Source of the DNA: an uncultured Flavobacteriales bacterium
Lineage (GTDB): Bacteria; Bacteroidota; Bacteroidia; Flavobacteriales; Schleiferiaceae
Length of the DNA stretch: 26,774 bases
Assembly: GCA_903821715.1 (NCBI GenBank)
Contig: CAIJMB010000215.1
Location: forward strand, 1 to 26,774
Reading direction: 5' to 3'
The position numbers were made by a program, and so were the translations under genes. Positions 15,137 to 22,255 of the stretch are shown here, one piece after another; the stretch's first letter is position 1, and every line of letters begins with the position of its first letter. Below the pieces are notes generated by a model that was given only the letters and a program-made list of their open reading frames with translations, did not search any database and was not told the DNA's origin.

Positions 15137-16384
15137 GTGGATCAGCCAATTTGGACTCAAAACGGACCCTTTCGCCTCATCGGCGCCATGTCAGGCACGT
15201 CGCTGGACGGTCTTGACTTATGCGCTGCGGAATTCAAACGCTCAGGTGACCGTTGGACGTACCGAATTCGAGCATTCGAAACTGTTTCGTACCGCGGAAC
15301 CCACTGGCCCGAACGCTTGGCCGCCGCATACAGCGACCGCGGGGCCCTGCGCACCCAAATCAGCCTCGACTTCGCCTCCTGGTGCCAAGACCAGTGGCTG
15401 GCGTTTGGATCCCGCCACCACTTTGCGGCCCACGCCGTCGCACACCACGGCCACACCGTCGAGCACGATCCATCGCGCGGAATTACCGTGCAAATCGGCC
15501 ACGAGGCCTTGGTATTCGCCTCAAGTCCCATCCCAGTCGTGGGAGACTTTCGTAGTGGCAGCGTAGCCCGCGGCGGCCAAGGCGCGCCGCTAGTCCCCCT
15601 CGCCGACCGAGACCTCTTCGCCGACTTCGCCGTCTGCGTCAACCTCGGTGGCTTCTCGAACGCCTCATGGACCGACGCCGGCGGGCTTCGCCGCGCCGGC
15701 GACCTCGGCCCCTGCAACGGGCTCCTCAACCCCCTCGCTGGCGAACTGGGGCTGGACTACGATCCCGAAGGACAGCACGCGGCCAGAGGCCGCGTAGCTT
15801 CTAGCTCGTTAGCTTCGAGCTCGCTGGCGACTAGCTCGTTGGCTAACCCACAAACTAGCCAACAGCCAACGAGCCAATCCCAACCAATTTCAGCTAACGA
15901 GCCAATCTCAGCTCATCTCAGCCAACGAGCCAACGAGCCAATCTCAGCCAATCTCAGCCAACTCAACTACTATTCCGCCCCCTTCCCCAAAAGCCTCGGC
16001 CGAGAGTGGATGGAACGCGAATTTTGGCCCGTCTTCAATTCCGCCCGCCCCCAGCGCACCGAAGACGCCTTGGCCACGGCCTCGGCACACATCGCTTGGT
16101 CCATCGTCCACGGCCTCAGAACGGCACATGCCCCACACGGCAAGGCCCTACTCAGCGGCGGTGGGGCCCGCAACGCCCACCTCGTGCGCCAACTGTGCCA
16201 AATCGCCCCCGAATGGCATTGGATGGTTGCCCCTGACGACATCCTCGAATCCAAAGAAGCCCTCGCCTTCGCTTATCTGGGGCTGCTGCGTTTGCGCAAC
16301 GAACCAAATGTCCTCGCAAGCTATGCCGGAGGTCAGAATGACGGATGCGACGGCACAGTGTTTGGCAAATTCGATAAAACCTAA
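15137..16384 (+). CDS. anmK: Anhydro-N-acetylmuramic acid kinase with a repeat-derived insertion
   Basis: A 415-residue kinase that opens and phosphorylates 1,6-anhydro-MurNAc to MurNAc-6-phosphate in peptidoglycan recycling. Family motifs: FRLIGAMSGTSLDGLDL (phosphate-binding loop), VAHHGHTVEH, GDFRSGSVARGGQGAPLVP, VNLGGFSNASW, LGPCNGLLNPLAGELGLDYD, LLSGGGARNAHLVRQL and ESKEALAFAYLGLLRLRNEPN. The GTG start at 15137 is supported by the -7 element 4 bases upstream. Residues 221-276 are a low-complexity Ser/Ala/Gln/Asn-rich insertion encoded by short direct and inverted repeats, lying between ARGRV and NYYSAPFPKSLGREW, two segments normally closer together. Without it the protein would be about 359 residues, close to the usual family length. 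Activity probably survives because the frame is open and all motifs remain. Confidence 0.92.
   Translation: MDQPIWTQNGPFRLIGAMSGTSLDGLDLCAAEFKRSGDRWTYRIRAFETVSYRGTHWPERLAAAYSDRGALRTQISLDFASWCQDQWLAFGSRHHFAAHAVAHHGHTVEHDPSRGITVQIGHEALVFASSPIPVVGDFRSGSVARGGQGAPLVPLADRDLFADFAVCVNLGGFSNASWTDAGGLRRAGDLGPCNGLLNPLAGELGLDYDPEGQHAARGRVASSSLASSSLATSSLANPQTSQQPTSQSQPISANEPISAHLSQRANEPISANLSQLNYYSAPFPKSLGREWMEREFWPVFNSARPQRTEDALATASAHIAWSIVHGLRTAHAPHGKALLSGGGARNAHLVRQLCQIAPEWHWMVAPDDILESKEALAFAYLGLLRLRNEPNVLASYAGGQNDGCDGTVFGKFDKT
15797..15964 (+). repeat. In-frame repeat cluster inside anmK
   Basis: A 168-base tract of 56 codons. The left part has three 15-base units (15797-15811, 15812-15826, 15827-15841) of the form GCTTCNAGCTCGTTA, coding A-S-S-S-L type pentapeptides. 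The right part is built from AGCCAACGAGC (15864-15874, 15920-15930, 15928-15938), its variant AGCTAACGAGC (15892-15902) and CAATCTCAGC units. The two halves are reverse complements of each other: GCTCGTTAGCT (15804-15814) pairs with AGCTAACGAGC (15892-15902), and GCTCGTTGGCT (15834-15844) pairs with the AGCCAACGAGC copies. The tract could thus fold as a large imperfect hairpin. Unit spacing is irregular, so this is not a CRISPR. Confidence 0.9.
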
Positions 16385-16419
16385 CCTAAGTCACTCAAAA
16401 ACTTAACCATTAGCCCCTA

Positions 16420-16434
16420 AATTGGGACCCAATT
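16420..16434. promoter_or_regulatory. Perfect 15-base palindrome before nhaD
   Basis: AATTGGG-A-CCCAATT, two perfect 7-base arms around one base, ending 12 bases before the nhaD start codon. The size and position suit an operator for a dimeric regulator. No T-run follows, so it is not a terminator. The surrounding 16385-16446 shows no clear -7 element. Confidence 0.4.
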
Positions 16435-16446
16435 AAACTCCACCCC

Positions 16447-17757
16447 ATGTACACCCTAATGATTGCGATTTTTGTGCTCGGCTACGCCGCCATCGCCTTC
16501 GAGCATACCATTAAAATCGACAAAGCGGCGTCCGCACTCATCACCGGCGTCGTCCTTTGGGCGGTCTACATACTCAGCGGAGCCGACATTCACGATGCCG
16601 AGCACCACCTGCTAGAGCACGTGAGTGAAATCGCATCGATCCTTTTCTTTTTACTCGGGGCTATGACCATCGTCGAAGTAGTCGACGCCCACCAAGGGTT
16701 TTCAGTAATTACGGATCGAATCAAAACCGACAAATCAGTCGTATTACTCTGGATTCTTGCTTGGCTCACCTTCTTTTTGTCATCTGTTCTCGACAACCTA
16801 ACTACTGCCATTGTCATGGTTTCGCTCATTCGCAAACTCATTAAAGACCAGCAAATGCGCTGGATCTTCGGCGGAATCGTGATTATCGCGGCCAACGCAG
16901 GCGGGGCTTGGTCTCCCATCGGTGACGTCACCACCACGATGCTTTGGATCGGAGGGTTCGTTTCGACCGGAAACTTGATTTCGTTCATTTTTTTACCCGC
17001 CGTGGCCGTTCTGCTCGCTCCTCTTATCTACCTATCATTTACGCTCAAAGGCAGTATCGAGCGTCCCGAAGTAGTGCAACACAGTGGGCACCATGCCGTA
17101 GTTAGTTCCCAAGATAAAATGCGCGCATTGTTAGTTGGAATCGGAGGACTGCTCTTTGTACCCATCTTTAAAACAGTCACCCACCTGCCTCCTTTTATGG
17201 GTATGATGCTCAGCCTGGGAGTATTGTGGGTCGTTACCGACTTGATGCACCGTCGAAAAAATGATTCTGTGCGCAGCGAACTCGGAATTTTGGGCGTGAT
17301 TCGCCGCATTGACACACCATCGGTACTTTTCTTTCTCGGAATCTTACTTGCGGTCGCCAGCCTTCAAACGGCAGGTCAACTGAAGGACCTTGCCGGTGGA
17401 CTCGACTCCGCATTTGACACCACGACCGAGATGGGAGTCTACCTGGTGGGAGGCATCATTGGTCTACTCAGCGCCATTATCGACAACGTTCCCCTTGTTG
17501 CGGCCGCCATGGGCATGTACGATACCGTTCCCGGAACCTTCTTCGCTCAAGACGAATTCTTTTGGAAGTTTCTCGCATTAACGGCGGGTACCGGTGGGTC
17601 GGTTCTCATTATCGGCTCCGCAGCCGGGGTTGCAGTCATGGGCCTTGAGAAGATTCCGTTTGGATGGTACCTCAAGCGAATCTCGTTTCTAGCTCTGCTC
17701 GGCTACTTTGCCGGCATTGCGGTGTACGCCATCCAACGTTGGATTATCTTCGGTTGA
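16447..17757 (+). CDS. nhaD: NhaD-type sodium/proton antiporter
   Basis: A 436-residue polytopic inner-membrane protein of the ion-transporter (ArsB/NhaD) superfamily. Matching NhaD, it carries a discontinuous-helix region FLSSVLDNLTTAIVMVSLIR (about 113-132), then AANAGGAWSPIGDVTTTMLW, and in the second half the related SAIIDNVPLVAAAMGMY, each with the conserved Asp-Asn pair. NhaD exchanges cytoplasmic sodium (or lithium) for external protons, which fits a marine or salt-exposed organism. The gene stands alone with a 62-base upstream gap containing a palindrome and is followed after 56 bases by exbB on the same strand. Confidence 0.9.
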   Translation: MYTLMIAIFVLGYAAIAFEHTIKIDKAASALITGVVLWAVYILSGADIHDAEHHLLEHVSEIASILFFLLGAMTIVEVVDAHQGFSVITDRIKTDKSVVLLWILAWLTFFLSSVLDNLTTAIVMVSLIRKLIKDQQMRWIFGGIVIIAANAGGAWSPIGDVTTTMLWIGGFVSTGNLISFIFLPAVAVLLAPLIYLSFTLKGSIERPEVVQHSGHHAVVSSQDKMRALLVGIGGLLFVPIFKTVTHLPPFMGMMLSLGVLWVVTDLMHRRKNDSVRSELGILGVIRRIDTPSVLFFLGILLAVASLQTAGQLKDLAGGLDSAFDTTTEMGVYLVGGIIGLLSAIIDNVPLVAAAMGMYDTVPGTFFAQDEFFWKFLALTAGTGGSVLIIGSAAGVAVMGLEKIPFGWYLKRISFLALLGYFAGIAVYAIQRWIIFG

Positions 17758-17773
17758 TAACTTGACGACTTCG

Positions 17774-17810
17774 GCACTGAATTTGTTTCGAAGTCTTCGG
17801 AATTTAGTGC
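17774..17810 (+). promoter_or_regulatory. Hairpin ending 3 bases before the exbB start codon
   Basis: GCACTGAATT (17774-17783) pairs over 10 bases, with one G-U wobble, with AATTTAGTGC (17801-17810). Inside it, CGAA/TTCG (17789-17792, 17796-17799) forms a second small stem. Only TCT separates it from the ATG at 17814. No T-run follows, so termination is unlikely to be its only role; a 5'-leader structure that affects exbB translation, or an operator, is possible. TGAATTTG (17778-17785) within it is also one mismatch from a -7 element. Confidence 0.4.
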
Positions 17811-17813
17811 TCT

Positions 17814-18527
17814 ATGAATTTGCCTTTTCTTCAAATCGAAATGCCAGCAGAAGCTACTCCTGCTGCGGTGCCAACGGAACCCGTTGCGACTGAACAAACA
17901 ATGACCATCATTGACCTCATGTTTTCAGGAGGAATTGGAGGTCAAATCATTATGGGATCCATGCTCGTACTTTCGGTGCTCATGGTGTACATCTTTGTGG
18001 ACCGGTGGTCCGCAATCAAGCGCGCGAGCAAACTGGATGATAAATTCATGCGCGACATCAAAGATTTCATTGCCGCGGGCAATATGCAGTCTGCCCTTAA
18101 CACGTGCGAACGAAGCGACACTCCTGTGGCTCGCATGATTGCCAAGGGGATTAAGCGAATCGGCAAACCCCTTTCAGACATTTCAGCGTCGATTGAAAAC
18201 CAAGGCAAACTTGAGATTCAGCAACTCGAGCGCAACATGCCCTATCTAGCTACGATTGCCGGTGGCGCTCCGATGATCGGATTCCTCGGAACCGTCATTG
18301 GAATGATCCTTTCATTTCGCGAAATGGCCAATGCCGGCGCGGGGGTGCAAGTAGACATGCTCGCCGAGGGCATCTATGTGGCGCTCACAACTACTGTGGC
18401 CGGCCTTATCGTCGGAATCATTGCCTACTTCGCATACAACTACTTGGTGATGCGTGTCGAATCGGTGATTTACAAAATGGAAGTCAGTGCGACCGAATTT
18501 CTGGACCTCCTCCACGAACCGATCTAA
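17814..18527 (+). CDS. exbB: MotA/TolQ/ExbB proton-channel protein
   Basis: A 237-residue inner-membrane protein with three membrane segments: one near residues 45-62 (MLVLSVLMVYIFVDRW) and a pair in the C-terminal half. The second half carries PYLATIAGGAPMIGFLGTVIGMI, the core signature of this family, then VALTTTVAGLIVGIIAYFAYN. With ExbD it forms the proton-driven motor that energises TonB. The N-terminus is slightly extended and rich in Pro and Ala; a start at MPAEAT (17841) is also possible. The order exbB-exbD-tonB with a 3-base gap to exbD supports the ExbB name over TolQ. Confidence 0.92.
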   Translation: MNLPFLQIEMPAEATPAAVPTEPVATEQTMTIIDLMFSGGIGGQIIMGSMLVLSVLMVYIFVDRWSAIKRASKLDDKFMRDIKDFIAAGNMQSALNTCERSDTPVARMIAKGIKRIGKPLSDISASIENQGKLEIQQLERNMPYLATIAGGAPMIGFLGTVIGMILSFREMANAGAGVQVDMLAEGIYVALTTTVAGLIVGIIAYFAYNYLVMRVESVIYKMEVSATEFLDLLHEPI

Positions 18528-18530
18528 GCC

Positions 18531-18923
18531 ATGAACCTCAAAAGCCGCAGCAAGGTTAGCGCCGAGTTCAGCATGTCGTCCATGACGGACCTCGTGTTTC
18601 TGCTCTTGATCTTTTTCATGCTTACCTCTACCCTCGTAACGAGCAGCGCTCTAGATGTCATTTTGCCTAAGAGCAAAGCTCAAAGTGTCAATAAAGCATC
18701 GATTACCGTGACGATTGATAAGGATTTGAACGTGAGCGTCAACGAGACGGTAGTCGCCATGGATCAAGTTGAAATGCAGCTCCTTTCTCTGGCTAGTCAA
18801 GATCCAGAAATGGTAGTGATCTTAAGGGCCGACGAGTCAGTTCCCACTGGCGAAACGGTGCGCATCATGGACATCGCATACCGCAACCGTCTTAAACTTG
18901 TGTTGGCGACTGACCCGCGTTGA
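18531..18923 (+). CDS. exbD: ExbD/TolR-family biopolymer transport protein
   Basis: A 130-residue protein with a short cytoplasmic N-terminus, one membrane helix beginning SSMTDLVFLLLIFFML (about 16-31) and a periplasmic domain. The Asp in the membrane helix (D20) is the conserved proton-carrying residue of the family. The rest (ALDVILPKSKAQ, then VVILRADESVPTGETVRIMD) matches ExbD. It begins 3 bases after exbB and ends 9 bases before tonB. It is the partner of ExbB in energising outer-membrane import, including SusC-type transporters such as the one at 201-3494. Confidence 0.93.
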   Translation: MNLKSRSKVSAEFSMSSMTDLVFLLLIFFMLTSTLVTSSALDVILPKSKAQSVNKASITVTIDKDLNVSVNETVVAMDQVEMQLLSLASQDPEMVVILRADESVPTGETVRIMDIAYRNRLKLVLATDPR

Positions 18924-18932
18924 ACCTGAATC

Positions 18933-19703
18933 ATGAGCGCGCAGCACGATAAAAAAGATCGTCAAAAAGCACTGGTAACTACGTTTTCAGTGCATGCAGT
19001 ACTTCTCGTGCTCTTCGCGTTTTTTGGATTGACCTACCAAAATCCGCCTCCTGAATACGGAATCCCCGTAAGTTTCGGCAATTCGCTTGATGGCGCTGGG
19101 AACGACGTCGCTGCTCCTGAGGGCAGCGATGCGCCTGCTTCAAGTCAGCCCACCGCCTCTGAATCCGAAGTAGTAACGCAAGATTTAGTCGATGCCCCTT
19201 CGGTCGCGGCCGAACAACCCAAAAAACCGACGACCGAAAAACCGACGACCAAACCCACCGAAGAAGCGCCCAAACCATCCAATGCACTGTCTGACCGACT
19301 GAAAGGCTTCGGCAAGCCCGGCGGAACCGCCGGCGGAACGGGAAGCGGACAAGGCAACACCAAGGGCGGAGGCGACCAAGGTTCCCCCAACGGATCAGGG
19401 GATGGCAATGGAACTGGTGGTTCAGGTGGCGGAAACTACCAATTAGGCACCCGTTCTGCTCTCGACCGACCCAAGCCACGCTACGATTGCGATGGGGAGG
19501 GAATCGTGGTAGTAAAGGTGTACGTTGACCGCAACGGAGTGGTAAAGCGTGCTGACGGCCAAGGCCAGAAAGGATCCACTACTTCAGAAGAATGTCTGAT
19601 TCGTCGGGCCGAAGAAGCCGCACTTAAAACCCGATGGCAGGGCGATGCCTCAGCCCTTGAGCTGCAGGTCGGAACCATCCGCTACAACTTCCAGCGGACC
19701 TAA
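18933..19703 (+). CDS. tonB: TonB-family energy transducer
   Basis: A 256-residue protein. One N-terminal membrane helix (about 13-34, ALVTTFSVHAVLLVLFAFFG) is followed by a long flexible periplasmic linker with KPTTEKPTTKPTEE (about 97-110) and a Gly-rich tract (about 126-167), then a C-terminal TonB domain (about 175-256, with VVVKVYVDRNGVVKRADG and EEAALKTRW). The linker is mostly Gly-Ser-Asn rather than the Pro-Lys repeats of E. coli TonB. Two Cys (in RYDCDGEG and EECLIRR) could form a disulfide, as in related Bacteroidota proteins. It follows exbD and precedes folC by 3 bases. Confidence 0.88.
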   Translation: MSAQHDKKDRQKALVTTFSVHAVLLVLFAFFGLTYQNPPPEYGIPVSFGNSLDGAGNDVAAPEGSDAPASSQPTASESEVVTQDLVDAPSVAAEQPKKPTTEKPTTKPTEEAPKPSNALSDRLKGFGKPGGTAGGTGSGQGNTKGGGDQGSPNGSGDGNGTGGSGGGNYQLGTRSALDRPKPRYDCDGEGIVVVKVYVDRNGVVKRADGQGQKGSTTSEECLIRRAEEAALKTRWQGDASALELQVGTIRYNFQRT

Positions 19704-19706
19704 GTC

Positions 19707-20975
19707 ATGAACCGTTTTGACGAAGCCTGCGACTGGCTCGTCCAGCGGTTACCCATGTTTCAGCGGCAGGGAGGAACCCCCGCTACCTACCGCCTCGATC
19801 TGAGCAAAACGGTGAACTGGCTAGAGCGGCTCGGCAATCCCCAGCTCGCCTACCCCTGCATCCATGTGGCCGGAACCAACGGTAAGGGTTCCACCTGCCA
19901 CATGCTTGCCAGTATCTTTCACGAAACAGGAAAGGTGGTCGGCCTGCACACCTCGCCCCACATGCTCGATTTGCGCGAACGCTTTCGGGTGGGCGGACGC
20001 CTCGTTCCCGAGCGCTGGGTAGCCGACTTCGTCGATGCCCACCGTGCCGACATTATTGAGCTCGAGTTGAGTTTTTTTGAGGCTACGGTTGGAATGGCCT
20101 TTGCCGCCTTTCGCGACGCCAAAGTCGACATAGCCATCATCGAGGTAGGCATGGGCGGACGCCTCGACTCTACCAACGTCATCACCCCACTCGTGTCGGT
20201 AGTGACGAGCGTCGGCCTCGACCACATGGCCTTTTTGGGTCCGGACCGTGCCAGCATTGCCCGCGAAAAGGCCGGAATTTTCAAGCCCAAGGTCATGGCC
20301 ATCGTCGGCGAATCCGACTCCGAAATCATGCCCGTATTTAACGAAGTGGCAGCCTCGCTTGATCGGTGCTATGTGTACCCGATTGGGCGGTACGACGAAG
20401 TTTTTCCCACGGATCTTCAGGGCGACTACCAAGTGAGCAACGCGCGCACCGCGATTATGGCTGCCCGAGTTGCCAAGCCCAACATTCACGACCACCAGAT
20501 TCGGCGGGGACTCCTTCGGGTGGTTGCCAATACGGGGCTTCGCGGGCGGTGGGACGTGCTCGAAGAAGGGAATCCCCTCGTCGTGGCCGATTCCGCGCAC
20601 AACGCGCACGGGTGGATTCCGGTGATGAAGCAGTGGAACCGGGTGCGTACTGGACTGAATTCCGCTATGGTGCTGGGGGTCGTCAGCGACAAAGACACCG
20701 ACGAAATGGTGGCACTCATTCCGCAAGCGTGCACGATTTATGCCTGCGCACCATCGATTCCACGGGCGTTACCCGTCGAGGAATGGGCCCAGCGACTTCG
20801 TGCTGCCGAACGGCAAGTGGTGGAATGTAATTCAGTCGCCGATGCGATCAACCGCGCGAAAGCCGACGGATTTAGGGCGATTTATGTGGGCGGATCCAGT
20901 TTTGTAGTCGCCGACGCCTTGGCGGCCTACAGGGACGGACTGGTCAGCAGTCGGCGCTCCGCCTCAAGGGACTGA
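19707..20975 (+). CDS. folC: Bifunctional folylpolyglutamate/dihydrofolate synthase
   Basis: A 422-residue Mur-ligase-family enzyme that adds glutamate to dihydropteroate and to folates. Motifs: the ATP-binding loop HVAGTNGKGSTCHML (about 52-66), the folate-site segment TSPHMLDLRERFRVGG, IIEVGMGGRLDSTNV, VGLDHMAFLG, REKAGIFKP and, in the C-terminal domain, DSAHNAHG (usual form DGAHN). The length is typical. It starts 3 bases after tonB, so it is in the same operon. Its last 49 bases overlap the end of the TolC-like gene on the other strand. Confidence 0.94.
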   Translation: MNRFDEACDWLVQRLPMFQRQGGTPATYRLDLSKTVNWLERLGNPQLAYPCIHVAGTNGKGSTCHMLASIFHETGKVVGLHTSPHMLDLRERFRVGGRLVPERWVADFVDAHRADIIELELSFFEATVGMAFAAFRDAKVDIAIIEVGMGGRLDSTNVITPLVSVVTSVGLDHMAFLGPDRASIAREKAGIFKPKVMAIVGESDSEIMPVFNEVAASLDRCYVYPIGRYDEVFPTDLQGDYQVSNARTAIMAARVAKPNIHDHQIRRGLLRVVANTGLRGRWDVLEEGNPLVVADSAHNAHGWIPVMKQWNRVRTGLNSAMVLGVVSDKDTDEMVALIPQACTIYACAPSIPRALPVEEWAQRLRAAERQVVECNSVADAINRAKADGFRAIYVGGSSFVVADALAAYRDGLVSSRRSASRD

Positions 20976-22255
20976 AGCTTGGCTGAGGTCAGGGTTCGCT
21001 TCTGGACGGCCTCGAGGTACTTGGTTTCGCGGCTTGCCAAAATGAACATGGTGCTCTCTCCGAGGGCAAAACGCCGGCGTTCCTGCTGAAGCAGCGCGTA
21101 GGCAGCTGATTCAGAGGCCGTAAGTGCCTTGAGTTCGGAATCTAGTGCCTGCACCTGTTGATCAAGCTGGACGCGAACTACGTCAAACTGGTTCTGAGTT
21201 GCCGTAGCATTGGCCTGGGCAGCGCGAAGGCGCGCTTGCGCTCCGGCCAGCTCTGCGCGGGCCCTCTGGTTGAACAGGGGCACCGTAAGGCCTACCTTCC
21301 ACTGCACGGCTTCGGGATTCCAGGCGCTTCCGCCCCACTGCAGCATGCGGTAGTCCACGTACGGAGCCGGCAGCCACTGCGCCCATGCAGTCGTGGTGGC
21401 AAGGCGTTCGCGGCGAAGGGCGGAATTCACCATCTCCAATTCAGGAATGCTACGTGCTTCTAGCCGTGAAGTTCCAAGGACGACCGGAAGCGGCTGTGGC
21501 TTCACCCCTGCGAGGTTGACGCCTGTGGTGTCAGCTCCGCGGAGAAGTTGTTCTACCTCCGCAATGGCGCCCGCGGTGTAGTTGGCCTGCTTGGCGGCGT
21601 CCGCTCTGCGGTCCACCCACGACAGGTAGGCCTCAAGTGTGTCCATTTCGCTGCGCTCTCCGAGGCGAAAAGCTTCGCGAACCAAGCGCAACCGCTCCGC
21701 TGCGACCGCGAGGGCTTCATTCACAGCTCCCTGCACTTCAGATTGCGCCTGCCAAAAGGTGTAGACTTTTACCGCGTTTAAAATGGCCCTACGCTCGGTG
21801 CGGTCGAGTTGGGACTCGGCGATTTCTAGATTTCGAGAACTTGCTCCCCACTCGTACTGGCGGTCACTAAAAATAAGTGCACCGCCCAATGGAGCAGAGA
21901 TTCCCAAATTGACGAGGCCCTCGGAAGGCGTGAGCCGTTCGGGGTTGATGAAGGCACCGGTGCTTTGGTTGGCACCACCTACGAGGTCGATTCCGCCGGG
22001 AAGCCCCACACGCGCCTCAGCACGATCCAAGCGGTACTGCAGGTCGTTGCCGTAGTCCTTGCCTTCGCTCGAAAGATTGACTCTGGGCTCAAAGGCGGCG
22101 AAGGCCGCCATACGTTGAGCACGCGCCTCAGCGACCTTGGCTTCAGCGACGCGCACATCTTGAGCGCGTTCCACCGCCATGGCGACAAACTCGCTCCAGG
22201 CCATGGTTTGCGCCATCGCCGGAACCGCAATCAACCAAAGCAACAGCGCACGCAT
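20927..22255 (-). CDS. TolC-family outer-membrane channel
   Basis: A 442-residue outer-membrane efflux protein. It has a signal peptide (about 1-15, MRALLLWLIAVPAMA) and two homologous halves of long coiled-coil helices: about 25-55 (AEAKVAEARAQRMAAFAAFE) and 330-400 (AGAQARLRAAQANATATQNQ), with strand segments such as GLVNLGISAPLGG and WKVGLTVPLFNQRA that build the barrel. TolC-type trimers give an exit duct across the outer membrane for tripartite exporters. Its ATG overlaps the stop of the fusion exporter gene (TAATG), so the two are translated together. The 3' end overlaps folC convergently by 49 bases. Confidence 0.9.
   Translation of the reverse strand: MRALLLWLIAVPAMAQTMAWSEFVAMAVERAQDVRVAEAKVAEARAQRMAAFAAFEPRVNLSSEGKDYGNDLQYRLDRAEARVGLPGGIDLVGGANQSTGAFINPERLTPSEGLVNLGISAPLGGALIFSDRQYEWGASSRNLEIAESQLDRTERRAILNAVKVYTFWQAQSEVQGAVNEALAVAAERLRLVREAFRLGERSEMDTLEAYLSWVDRRADAAKQANYTAGAIAEVEQLLRGADTTGVNLAGVKPQPLPVVLGTSRLEARSIPELEMVNSALRRERLATTTAWAQWLPAPYVDYRMLQWGGSAWNPEAVQWKVGLTVPLFNQRARAELAGAQARLRAAQANATATQNQFDVVRVQLDQQVQALDSELKALTASESAAYALLQQERRRFALGESTMFILASRETKYLEAVQKRTLTSAKLQSLEAERRLLTSPSL

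Noticed and set aside
15083..15160. N-terminal extension of the acyl-CoA dehydrogenase
   Set aside because: It runs through both -7 elements and the anmK start; MHFQLTEEH at 15082 fits the family N-terminus.
15797..15964. CRISPR array
   Set aside because: Repeat units are short, irregularly spaced and in both orientations, there are no unique spacers, and the tract is in frame with anmK.
19821..20726. A 301-codon open frame antisense to folC
   Set aside because: folC is certain on the plus strand; the antisense product is His/Gly-rich with no signal peptide or motif.
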